Translations under genes and position numbers: made by a program
Shown: positions 34,214-42,781 of the stretch, piece by piece
How the letters are laid out: each line of letters opens with the position of its first letter
How positions within the stretch are numbered: the first letter of the stretch is position 1
The notes under the pieces: generated by a model
What the model was told of the DNA's origin: nothing
The model's database searches: none
The model's input: the letters and a program-made list of their open reading frames with translations, nothing else
Assembly: GCF_018598225.1 (NCBI RefSeq)
Contig: NZ_JAHESF010000028.1
Location: 30,481-94,480, forward strand
DNA length: 64,000 nucleotides
Reading direction: 5' to 3'
From: Chryseosolibacter histidinae
Lineage (GTDB): Bacteria > Bacteroidota > Bacteroidia > Cytophagales > Cyclobacteriaceae

Positions 34214-37200
34214 ATGACCAATTACAAATTCATTTGCTGCGCCACAGTATCAGCCCTTCTGTTCGCGGGTTGTAAAGAAAAGCCAACCCGTTTTCAGCTG
34301 ATGCCTTCATCGCATACAGGCGTACATTTCAACAACCTTATTTCCGAAAGTGATACCCTGAACATCCTGCAGTTTGAATATCTCTACAACGGTGCGGGTG
34401 TGGGCGCCGGTGACTTCAACAACGACGGCCTCACCGATCTTTTCTTTGCAGGCAATATGGTTTCCAGCAGGCTCTACCTCAACCGTGGCGACCTGCGGTT
34501 CGAAGACATCACGGCTCCTGCAGGTGTGGAAACAAAGCTCTGGTGCACAGGCGTGGCGCTGTCGGATGTAAACCAGGACGGTCTGCTCGACATCTACGTG
34601 AGCACTATTCATCCCCGTGAAAACGGAAAATCGCCGAACCTGCTGTTCCTGAACAAAGGTGCAGGTTCAAACGGAATCCCCGTCTTCGAAGAAGTGGCAG
34701 CAAAGACTGGCCTGGCCGATTCATCTTATTCAACGCAGGCAACGTTTTTGGACTACGACCTTGACGGAGACCTCGATGTGTACCTGCTGAACAATTCCCT
34801 CGAAAACTACACGCGCAATACACCCATCGGCCAACACACCGACGGTCAGGGCAAAAGCCAGGATAAGTTATACCGGTGCGAAGGAATTTCTGCGGATGGA
34901 CTGCCAAGATACAAGGACGTATCTGCCGAAGCGGGGATCACGACGGAAGGCTGGGGCCTGGGTGTGATCGTCAACGACCTCAACAAGGACGGTTACCCTG
35001 ACGTTTATGCCGCGAATGATTTTCTTTCGAACGATCATCTGTACATCAACAACCGGAATGGCACATTCACCAACAACATTGCCAGCTGCCTGAAACACCA
35101 GGAGTATAACGGCATGGGCATGGATGCGGCGGACATCAACAACGATGGCTTCAATGATATTATGGTCACCGATATGATGCCCGAAGACAACCTTCGCCAG
35201 AAGACCATGTTCGGCAACATCGGGTATGACAAGTTCATGCTTAACCTGCGAAAGGGTTATCAGCCGCAATATGTGCGCAATGTGCTTCAGCTCAACAACG
35301 GCAACGGCACCTTCAGCGACATCGGCTACCTTGCCGGGATCTATGCCACGGACTGGAGCTGGAGCGGCCTGTTTGCGGACTTTGATAACGATGGCTACCG
35401 CGACCTGCTGATCACCAACGGGTACCCGAAAGATGTCACCGACCTGGACTTCGTGGTGTATAGCCGCGAGTCGTCTTTGTTCGGCACCGACAAGGCCCGC
35501 CTGAAGAAAGCCATCGCTGCCGTGAATGCGCTGGAGGGTGTTAAAAAATCAAATTTCATTTTCAGGAACAACGGCGATCTCACGTTTACAAACCAGGCTG
35601 CGGCATGGGGAATGGATCAGCCTTCTTATTCGAACGGTGCAGCTTATGCAGATTTTGATAACGACGGTGATCTGGACGTGGTGATGAACAACATCAACGG
35701 TGAAGCTTTTGTTTACCGTAACACCACCCACAACGAAGCGGATGCCGGTCACCATTTTCTCCGGATCAACCTGGCCGGTAACAAAGGCAACCTGCAAGGG
35801 CTGGGCGCACGCATTACACTTTATGCTGGCGATAAAATATTCTTCGCTGAACACCAGCTTCAGCGCGGTTATAAGTCAAGCGTGGAGTCAAAGGAACACT
35901 TCGGACTGGGCAAGGTAAGTAAAATCGACTCGCTGAAGATCGAATGGCAAAGTGGAAAAGTACAGGTATTGAAAGACCTGTCCGTAAACCGTGAGATCAC
36001 GCTGGAAGAGCAGAATGCAGCATCCCCTGTTCCTGTAAAGGCAACACATCAGGCAACCCTCCTGGAAGAAGTGCATCAACAGCGCAAGGTCTCTTACAAA
36101 CCATCGGGAGACGAAGATTTTGTAGACTTCAAACAGGGGCAGGCATTGTTACCGCAGAAATATACGCAGCTCGGTCCCGCTGTTGCGGCAGGCGATGTGA
36201 ATGGTGACGGTTATGATGACTTCATTGTCGGCGCGCCTAAAAGAAGGGCGGCCGCTGTTTTTTTTCAACAGTCCGACGGAACTTTTAAAACAGACTCGCT
36301 GCCGGCCAAGATCCAGGAAGACCTGGGACTGCTTCTTTTTGATGCCGATGGCGACGCAGACCTCGATCTCTACTGTGTTAGCGGAAGCGCCGAGTTTGGA
36401 AGGGACGCACAAAACTACCAGCATCGTTTCTACAGGAACAACGGCAAAGGAAAATTCACGCCAGACGTAGCCTCCATTCCTGCCATCAGGAGCAGCGGAA
36501 GTTGTGCCGTAGCCTGCGACTTTGACAAAGACGGCGACCTGGACCTGTTCATCGGCGGCAGGGTGGTGCCCTTGCGTTATCCTGAGTCACCTGAAAGCTA
36601 CCTGTTGCAGAATGATGGCACAGGAAACTTTACCGACATCACGCCTGACAACCTGAAAAAAACGGGAATGGTAACATCAGCACTGTGGACTGATTTCGAC
36701 AACGACGGCTGGTCAGACCTGGTCATTGCCGGCGAATGGATGCCCATTACCTTTTACAAGAACAGGCAAGGCACGCTGGAACATTTTCAACCTGCATCTC
36801 CGGCAGCGCAAAGCACCGTGGGCTGGTGGAACAGCCTTGCTTCCGGAGATTTCGACAACGATGGGGATACTGATTACCTTGCCGGGAACCTGGGATTGAA
36901 CTCACTTTACAAAGCATCTGAAAAAGAGCCCGTCTGCCTCTATGCGAAAGATTTCGATGAGAACGGATCCCTCGATCCCATCCTGTGCCGGTACATAGGA
37001 GGAAAAGAGTACATCACACATCCACGCGAAACGCTCACGGAACAAATGGTGAGCCTGCGACGGGTTCTGACACGTTATGCCTTATATGGAAAAAGTACGT
37101 TCGCCGAAATTTTCCCTGCTGCGAAAGTCGAAGGTGCGCTCATCCTTAAAGGTACCCGGTTTGCATCCTCGTACATCGAGAACAGGGGCAACGGAAATTT

Positions 37201-37732
37201 TGAGTTCAAAACGTTACCCGTCGAAGCACAGCTGTCACCTGTTTTTGGGATCGCCGCCGCCGACGTCAATGCAGATGGCAACCTGGACGTTCTGCTGGTG
37301 GGCAACTCATATTCCACCGAGCCGCTTACGGGATATTACGATGCAGGGATCGGCGCATGCCTGCAGGGAGATGGAAAAGGAAACTTCACTGCCGTGCATG
37401 TGAACAAAAGTGGTTTTTTTGTCGATCGTGATGCCAAAGGACTGGCCATGATAAAACTTCAGGATAAGATAGGTTGGATCACCACAGCCAACCGCGACAG
37501 TGTGAAGATCTTTGAACCTTCAGCGGCGCAGATTGAAACCACCGTTGTGAAACTCTTACCAAACGATGTTTCCGCAGAGCTCACCTTCGCCAACGGAAAG
37601 AAACGGAAACAGGAATTCTACTATGGACAATCTTATTTATCACAATCTTCCAGGGTGCTTGAAGTACCGAAGGGTGTTGTGGAGGTGATTATTGTGGATG
37701 GTAAGGGTACCCGAAGGAAAATAGAGCTTTAG
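34214..37732 (+). CDS. FG-GAP/VCBS-repeat lipoprotein with ASPIC/UnbV domain
   Basis: 1172 aa from ATG 34214 (MTNYKFICCATVSALLFAGC), lipobox Cys20. Contains many FG-GAP calcium-binding repeats with the DxNxDGxxD signature (GAGDFNNDGLTDLFF, VNQDGLLDIYV, DLDGDLDVYL, NKDGYPDVY, NNDGFNDIMV, DNDGDLDVVM, NGDGYDDFIV, DADGDADLDLY, NDGWSDLVIAG). An UnbV/ASPIC domain is near residues 535-605 (LQGLGARITLYAG, LGKVSKIDSLKIEWQSGK). Two seven-bladed propellers are likely. Genes of this type commonly follow SusC/SusD pairs in Cytophagales; it is probably a surface component of the uptake complex. Function not known. Confidence 0.9.
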   Translation: MTNYKFICCATVSALLFAGCKEKPTRFQLMPSSHTGVHFNNLISESDTLNILQFEYLYNGAGVGAGDFNNDGLTDLFFAGNMVSSRLYLNRGDLRFEDITAPAGVETKLWCTGVALSDVNQDGLLDIYVSTIHPRENGKSPNLLFLNKGAGSNGIPVFEEVAAKTGLADSSYSTQATFLDYDLDGDLDVYLLNNSLENYTRNTPIGQHTDGQGKSQDKLYRCEGISADGLPRYKDVSAEAGITTEGWGLGVIVNDLNKDGYPDVYAANDFLSNDHLYINNRNGTFTNNIASCLKHQEYNGMGMDAADINNDGFNDIMVTDMMPEDNLRQKTMFGNIGYDKFMLNLRKGYQPQYVRNVLQLNNGNGTFSDIGYLAGIYATDWSWSGLFADFDNDGYRDLLITNGYPKDVTDLDFVVYSRESSLFGTDKARLKKAIAAVNALEGVKKSNFIFRNNGDLTFTNQAAAWGMDQPSYSNGAAYADFDNDGDLDVVMNNINGEAFVYRNTTHNEADAGHHFLRINLAGNKGNLQGLGARITLYAGDKIFFAEHQLQRGYKSSVESKEHFGLGKVSKIDSLKIEWQSGKVQVLKDLSVNREITLEEQNAASPVPVKATHQATLLEEVHQQRKVSYKPSGDEDFVDFKQGQALLPQKYTQLGPAVAAGDVNGDGYDDFIVGAPKRRAAAVFFQQSDGTFKTDSLPAKIQEDLGLLLFDADGDADLDLYCVSGSAEFGRDAQNYQHRFYRNNGKGKFTPDVASIPAIRSSGSCAVACDFDKDGDLDLFIGGRVVPLRYPESPESYLLQNDGTGNFTDITPDNLKKTGMVTSALWTDFDNDGWSDLVIAGEWMPITFYKNRQGTLEHFQPASPAAQSTVGWWNSLASGDFDNDGDTDYLAGNLGLNSLYKASEKEPVCLYAKDFDENGSLDPILCRYIGGKEYITHPRETLTEQMVSLRRVLTRYALYGKSTFAEIFPAAKVEGALILKGTRFASSYIENRGNGNFEFKTLPVEAQLSPVFGIAAADVNADGNLDVLLVGNSYSTEPLTGYYDAGIGACLQGDGKGNFTAVHVNKSGFFVDRDAKGLAMIKLQDKIGWITTANRDSVKIFEPSAAQIETTVVKLLPNDVSAELTFANGKKRKQEFYYGQSYLSQSSRVLEVPKGVVEVIIVDGKGTRRKIEL

Positions 37733-37751
37733 TAACGCAGCCTCCCACAAA

Positions 37752-37866
37752 GCCGGAGACACTGCTCGGACCCCGGAAAACCGGAGATGATACTGAAACG
37801 TAGGGCATTGAGGAAGCTGCGGGGCTTCTTAGTCCAAACGGAGTCTCCGGTCTCCGGGACTCTGGA
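37752..37866. repeat. Iterated-word inverted repeat (CCGGAGAC)
   Basis: Left words CCGGAGACAC, CGGACCCCGG and ACCGGAGAT (37752-37788). Right words GGAGTCTCCGGTCTCCGGGACTC (37839-37862, overlapping units). The spacer is about 50 bases. It separates the uptake operon from the pigment cluster, whose genes run in the opposite direction. Confidence 0.65.
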
Positions 37867-37884
37867 ACGCAGGTATCGATGGAG

Positions 37885-39174
37885 CTATCTCCTGTCCACA
37901 AACTTCTTCAATTTCCGGCCACCCGTTTGCTGCAGTGCTTCAATGTCTTTCTGAGAAGTGAAAGCAATCTCGGGCACTACACGGAGCCGTGACTGGAACG
38001 CAGACAGCAGGGAACGCTCTACGTTTTGTTGCTGGCCATCGATCACGCTGATATAAAGTTTCACCTCGTCGGTGCCAAGCTTACCCGTAAAGGCTTCCAC
38101 AACATAATCGTGAATATGGTCTACCTGCTGCACGATATCGAAGATCGCCGGCGGATAGAGTGTAGTACCTTTCAGCTTGATCATCTGCTGTTTTCTGCCG
38201 ATCACAGGACCAAGACGTGGTGTATTCCTGCCGCAGCTGCATGCTTCCGTATAGAGGCGACAGATATCGCCCGTCCTGTAGCGCAGCAGTGGCATTCCTT
38301 CAATCCCCAGGGTGGTAATGGTTACTTCACCCGCTTCTCCGTCCTTCACGGGGTTACCAGCGTCGTCCAGCAACTCCACATGAATGAGCTCCGGGTGAAC
38401 GTGCCCTCCCCTCCCGGCGCCGCATTCGGTAAAGGCGGTCTGCATTTCAGTGGAGGCATAGGTGCTGTACAGGCCGATGTTCCATGCCTGTTTTATTTTT
38501 TCGCCGATGGTATTCAGTTCGAGGCTGTCCGTGCGCAGGCTTTCGCCGATGCAGATGGCCTTCCTAACGGATGATGTATTGAGATCTATTCCTTTGGCCT
38601 GGGCGTATTCGATGAGCTTCACAATGAACGAAGGCACAGCCACCAACGCTGTGGGCTGCAAGCGCTCGATGGTTTCCCACTGCAGGGCCGGAAGTCCGGG
38701 GCCTACACGAATGAGTCCCGCCCCCAGGCGACGGATGCCTTCATAATAAGCGATGCCCGCCATGAACTGCCTGTCGAGCGTGAGCATCAGCTGATACAGG
38801 TCATCGGAACTGCCATCGGCACACGAGAAAGATATGGACTCGTTGTACGCCAGGCGCTGGAGGTCTTTTTCCGTGAGCGCAACGGTTACCGCTTTTCCCA
38901 TGGTGCCTGAGGTACTCGTGTATTCAACAACTTTTGACTTGTCTACGCAGAGAAAATCGAAGTTGTGCTGCTGCAGATCGTCTTTAGTCGTGAACGGAAG
39001 CTTTGCAAAATCCTGCCAGCTGGTGATCCCTGAAACTTCGATCTTGTGTGTCGCGAACAGGCGTTTATAGAATGGCGAGCGCAGCGAAAGATAACGGAGC
39101 GATTCCTTTACTTTCTCGAGCTGAAAGCGGCTGATCTCGTCCGGTGATCGTAATTCAATTTCAGGGATACTCAT
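37885..39174 (-). CDS. Adenylate-forming acyl ligase (PaaK-like) of the aryl-polyene cluster
   Basis: 429 aa. Adenylation motifs: YTSTSGTMGKAV (ATP loop), YASTEMQTAFTECGAGRGGH, RYRTGDICRLY and IGRKQQMIKLKGTTLYPPAI, in the arrangement of phenylacetate-CoA ligase-like proteins. A CxC-type patch (ACSCGRNTPRLG), seen in many PaaK proteins, is present. In aryl-polyene loci such a ligase activates the aromatic starter acid (4-coumarate) and loads it on the acyl carrier protein. First gene from the left and last in transcription; coupled by an ATGA overlap to the AcpS gene, which supplies the ACP cofactor. Confidence 0.88.
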   Translation of the reverse strand: MSIPEIELRSPDEISRFQLEKVKESLRYLSLRSPFYKRLFATHKIEVSGITSWQDFAKLPFTTKDDLQQHNFDFLCVDKSKVVEYTSTSGTMGKAVTVALTEKDLQRLAYNESISFSCADGSSDDLYQLMLTLDRQFMAGIAYYEGIRRLGAGLIRVGPGLPALQWETIERLQPTALVAVPSFIVKLIEYAQAKGIDLNTSSVRKAICIGESLRTDSLELNTIGEKIKQAWNIGLYSTYASTEMQTAFTECGAGRGGHVHPELIHVELLDDAGNPVKDGEAGEVTITTLGIEGMPLLRYRTGDICRLYTEACSCGRNTPRLGPVIGRKQQMIKLKGTTLYPPAIFDIVQQVDHIHDYVVEAFTGKLGTDEVKLYISVIDGQQQNVERSLLSAFQSRLRVVPEIAFTSQKDIEALQQTGGRKLKKFVDRR

Positions 39175-39545
39175 TTTTCAATGATTACTACAGCACAAGC
39201 CATGGCCTGCACGTGTGAAAGCGACAAATGTATTTTATTCCAGCCATGCTCCGCAGCACTGGCTTTAAAATTTCCGTGAAGTATGATCACCGGTTTTCCC
39301 ATGGCATCGCTGGTGACCTCGATGTCGCACAGCTCGTAACCCAGGGTAAGGCCCTGACCGGTAGCTTTCAGAAAGGCCTCCTTCGCTGCAAACCTTGCCG
39401 CGTAGTGTTCGGCGCGGTTAGGCTTCGAGTCACAAAAAGCGATCTCAGAAGCAGAGAATACCTTTTGCGTAAAGCCGTTCTCCTTTGCCACCTTGGTCGC
39501 TACACGCTCCACTTCAATGATATCTATTCCGGTTCCGATGATCAT
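39171..39545 (-). CDS. acpS: Holo-[acyl-carrier-protein] synthase (4'-phosphopantetheinyl transferase)
   Basis: 124 aa from ATG 39545 (MIIGTGIDIIEVERV); the long frame upstream has no support. Metal-site residues fit AcpS: GTGIDIIEVERV with the Asp, and RFAAKEAFLKATGQG with the Glu. It transfers phosphopantetheine to the conserved serine of acyl carrier proteins. Its presence within the cluster suggests dedicated activation of the two cluster ACPs, or it may be the only AcpS of the cell. Stop overlaps the ligase start by four bases. Confidence 0.92.
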   Translation of the reverse strand: MIIGTGIDIIEVERVATKVAKENGFTQKVFSASEIAFCDSKPNRAEHYAARFAAKEAFLKATGQGLTLGYELCDIEVTSDAMGKPVIILHGNFKASAAEHGWNKIHLSLSHVQAMACAVVIIEK

Positions 39546-39609
39546 ATTGTTCTGTTCAGTGGTCGGGCCACTTGCTGCAGCGCCTGCATGCGCGCAGTGG
39601 TCTGGATGA

Positions 39610-41253
39610 CTACTTACACTTTTTAAGGTTCTCCTCCATATGTTTCCGCTCCTGCGCCGTAGCAACTTCACAGGCAAGTCCTTTCTCATACATTGCCTTT
39701 GCTTTGGAAAACTCCTCATGACCGAGATAGTAGTCCCCAGCCAGCATATAGGCGAGATACGAGTCAGGGTTCCAGGCCACAAGGCTGTCAGGGACCAAAC
39801 CTTCCCTGTCCTGAAAAGGAAACCTGTAACGGTTGAACTTCACGGCATCACGGTATTGTTTCGCGAGCAGGAATGAATCAGCAGGAATGGTCAACGATGC
39901 ATTATAGATCTCCGCGTTCTTAACGGGATTCAGCTCAAACACCTTATTCAGGTCATAACAGACGAATTTGCCGAGCTGCCACGGAGCTGTTGAGATCCAA
40001 ACGAGCCGCTTCTCTGGCTGAAAGATGATGCCATGATGGGCGATGAGCTGATTGATGGCTTTTTCATTCCCCAAACCGATATTGGAATTATTCAACCCTG
40101 ACCTGTTCCTGAGAATGGCGGCCGTGGCCTTAACTGAATTTTTGCCAGCGCTGTTCAGCAACTCTTCCACACGTTTGTAACGATAGGGTGAAGCGCTGGT
40201 GCTCATGTGATCGCGGTTCAGCTGTGTGTTACCCAGGGCCTCGCTTTGAAAATGATTGGTGCCGATGATACGATCGGCTGGCGACTCATAGAGGGCTATG
40301 GCGTCAGGACTTTTTTCAATGATGGCAGCACGGCCATCCTTCGCTGAACCGATCATGAACGCTTCGGCCACAAAGGTTTTTCTTTTCGCGGCAATGTCAT
40401 AAGCTTCCTGGATGGTGGAAGCATATTGCAAAATTTCGCGGGCCACCAGCGACACCGGTGTAGCAGATGCTGTGGGGATTTCCGATTTAGCCGCGTTGAG
40501 CGTGACGGTAAGCCCCTGTTCGTTCATTCCCGAAAGCACGCCGGTCATTCCACCGAAAGTGATCATCATAAACCGGTGACCTTTCTCCGGGGCGTAAAAG
40601 GCTACGATCTTGTTCCTGGCAAAGTCATCGCCCACATAAAAATCAAAGTTACGACCAATGATCAGGGTGCTGTCTTCCGAGCTGCCACCCCAGGTAGCAA
40701 AAGCAGTGCAACCTACCAGCGACATGTTTTGCAACGCGTGGCCGATGTCATGGGCCGCATGGTAGTTCAGGATGCGCTGGTAAGGCGGGGCGATGTCGTC
40801 AAAATTGTGAGAGGCAACCTGTGAAACGCCGTAGATCTCCTGGCGGTATTCTTCGGGAACATGGTCGTCAAGATCACGGTTGAACCATCCTACAAAATAT
40901 TTGAGCACATTGAGCCATGCATCGGAAGGCACAAGCTGATGGATCTGGTTGTTGAATACTTCCTCCTGGTACTGGATCAGGTCTTTTGAAAGCTCGCCGA
41001 TAGCAATGCCGCGCTCATAGGGTTTTCCCTCCACGTAAAGCTCATAAAGTCCGCTTTCACTTTTTCTGAACCAGCTGTTTTTAAAACGGTAAAGGCCGCT
41101 GTCGGGCGTGGCGATCTGAACACCGGCCAATGTTGTACCATCGGCAAGAGGTTCCTTCACCTGCGACACCGCCCGGACGTACACGAGCAGCAGTATAAAC
41201 AACAGGCACATGATGCTCAGCGTCCAAACCAATATTTTAAAGATCCTTTTCAT
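39610..41253 (-). CDS. C45-family acyltransferase/amidohydrolase (Ntn fold) with membrane anchor
   Basis: 547 aa. One N-terminal membrane helix (about 5-27) and then an acyl-CoA:6-aminopenicillanate acyltransferase-like domain. The predicted autocatalytic nucleophile is Cys182 in SLVGCTAFATWGG, followed by IIGRNFDFYVGDD and MITFGGMTGVLSGMNEQGLTVTLN. The C-terminal 80 residues look like two TPR-like helical pairs (YLAYMLAGDYYLGHEEFSKAKAMYEKGL). Its role in pigment clusters is not established; an acyl transfer or ester-forming step at the periplasmic face is a reasonable inference from fold and anchoring. Confidence 0.82.
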   Translation of the reverse strand: MKRIFKILVWTLSIMCLLFILLLVYVRAVSQVKEPLADGTTLAGVQIATPDSGLYRFKNSWFRKSESGLYELYVEGKPYERGIAIGELSKDLIQYQEEVFNNQIHQLVPSDAWLNVLKYFVGWFNRDLDDHVPEEYRQEIYGVSQVASHNFDDIAPPYQRILNYHAAHDIGHALQNMSLVGCTAFATWGGSSEDSTLIIGRNFDFYVGDDFARNKIVAFYAPEKGHRFMMITFGGMTGVLSGMNEQGLTVTLNAAKSEIPTASATPVSLVAREILQYASTIQEAYDIAAKRKTFVAEAFMIGSAKDGRAAIIEKSPDAIALYESPADRIIGTNHFQSEALGNTQLNRDHMSTSASPYRYKRVEELLNSAGKNSVKATAAILRNRSGLNNSNIGLGNEKAINQLIAHHGIIFQPEKRLVWISTAPWQLGKFVCYDLNKVFELNPVKNAEIYNASLTIPADSFLLAKQYRDAVKFNRYRFPFQDREGLVPDSLVAWNPDSYLAYMLAGDYYLGHEEFSKAKAMYEKGLACEVATAQERKHMEENLKKCK

Positions 41254-41275
41254 TTAGCAATAGCGGGGGTTCGTG

Positions 41276-42781
41276 TCAGGCGTGCCTGATCTTTTCGATC
41301 ATATAATCAGTTCCCAAAATTTCAGAACAGGTGAGCACAGCGCTTACCGTAACACCCAGCACCCCATGAAGGTTCAGGTTCTGGCCGGTCAGGAACAGGT
41401 TGGGGATCTTGGTACGGGGTGATATGAAAGTTCGCATCGGTTCGCGATAATCTTTCACCACACCATACAATGCCCCATCGTCTGTGCCGATGTAATCTCG
41501 CACCGAAAGCGGCGTGGCCACGTAGTACGTTTCAACGGCCTGCCTGAACCCGGGGAATCGTTTTTCAACGAGGTCAAAGAGTCGCTCTGTTTTTTCTTTT
41601 TTGAACGCTTCGTAATCCTCTCCCCTGCTTACTTCATTCGAAACTGTATTGAAGGTATGCTCCCATTGCTTCACATCTCCGTAACGCATGTAGGTCATCA
41701 GCGTCACACCTTCAGCGTATTCATCGTTCCTGGACGAAGCCGTAAAGAACAACGCATAGCCCAGGGGCCAGTTCTCCTGCGTATAGTTCAGCACACACCA
41801 GGCATCGTTCTCGGCAAAGTAATAATAGTTGTGGTTGATATAACGGAACGAGTTCTTCTTCAGCACAATATTGACATAGAAGGTGGAGATCGAATTCTCC
41901 AGTCCTCTCAGCCGGTTGCGGAAAGCTTTTTTGATCATATCACTTTCCGTCATCTCGAGCGTATTGTGCGGATGAACGTTGGAGATGAACAACTTCGCCT
42001 CGAACCTGTCGCCATTTTCCGTCAGCGCATAGGTAAGCTCTCCTCCCTCCTCCTTCAGCTTCACCACTTTGGTATTCTTCAGAATTTTACCGCCGCGAGA
42101 CGTGATCTCTTTCGACAACGCCCGCGCGATCTGCGAGCCGCCATCCACAAACCGCCATGAGCTTTCGATGTAGCTGTTGATCACCAGCGCATGCACATAA
42201 AAAGGAGTTTTGTACGGAACACCCGCGTAGAGGAGGCTGGTGCCTGCCAATACATTCTGAAGTTTTTTGTTGGAAGTGATCGACTCCAGGAAGGTCTGCG
42301 TATCGATCTCCAGCACACCTACTTTCTCAAAATAGTCGCCACTTCTCAGATTGTACAACGGAAATTTACTGCACACGTCCTTGATGGCGTCACAATATTT
42401 CCGGATGGCCGCTTCCTCTTCCGGGAAATCTTTCACCAGCGTGCTGATGAAGTTGGGATAGCCCTGTGCATACCGGTAAACCTTGGGATCGTCTGCGAAG
42501 AGCACGGCGTCAAAAACATCCTCATCCATCTTCCGCAGCTTCATCTTGTCCATGATGCCGAGAAATTTGAAAAGCTGATACAGGTTCTGTCCTTTGTCAA
42601 GCCCGCCCACATAGTGCACGCCCGAATCAAAAATGATCCTGTCGCGCACAAACGTCTGCAGGGTGCCCCCGATCTGTTTGTTCTTTTCCAGCACACACAC
42701 CTGGTACCCTTCTTTTGCAAGAATGGCGCCGCAGGCAAGTCCGCCAAGGCCACTTCCAATAATAACAACGTCGTATCGCAT
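41276..42781 (-). CDS. FAD-dependent oxidoreductase of the phytoene desaturase/carotenoid isomerase superfamily
   Basis: 501 aa. The N-terminal dinucleotide-binding motif is VVIIGSGLGGLACGAILAKEGYQVCVLEKN, followed by GGTLQTF and the C-terminal FAD end IPNLFLTGQNLNLHGVLGVTVSAV. Members isomerise or desaturate long conjugated chains, which suits polyene adjustment here; alternatively it may act on a carotenoid. No membrane segment. Its start overlaps the stop of the exporter fusion gene by one base, so it is in the same operon. Confidence 0.87.
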   Translation of the reverse strand: MRYDVVIIGSGLGGLACGAILAKEGYQVCVLEKNKQIGGTLQTFVRDRIIFDSGVHYVGGLDKGQNLYQLFKFLGIMDKMKLRKMDEDVFDAVLFADDPKVYRYAQGYPNFISTLVKDFPEEEAAIRKYCDAIKDVCSKFPLYNLRSGDYFEKVGVLEIDTQTFLESITSNKKLQNVLAGTSLLYAGVPYKTPFYVHALVINSYIESSWRFVDGGSQIARALSKEITSRGGKILKNTKVVKLKEEGGELTYALTENGDRFEAKLFISNVHPHNTLEMTESDMIKKAFRNRLRGLENSISTFYVNIVLKKNSFRYINHNYYYFAENDAWCVLNYTQENWPLGYALFFTASSRNDEYAEGVTLMTYMRYGDVKQWEHTFNTVSNEVSRGEDYEAFKKEKTERLFDLVEKRFPGFRQAVETYYVATPLSVRDYIGTDDGALYGVVKDYREPMRTFISPRTKIPNLFLTGQNLNLHGVLGVTVSAVLTCSEILGTDYMIEKIRHA

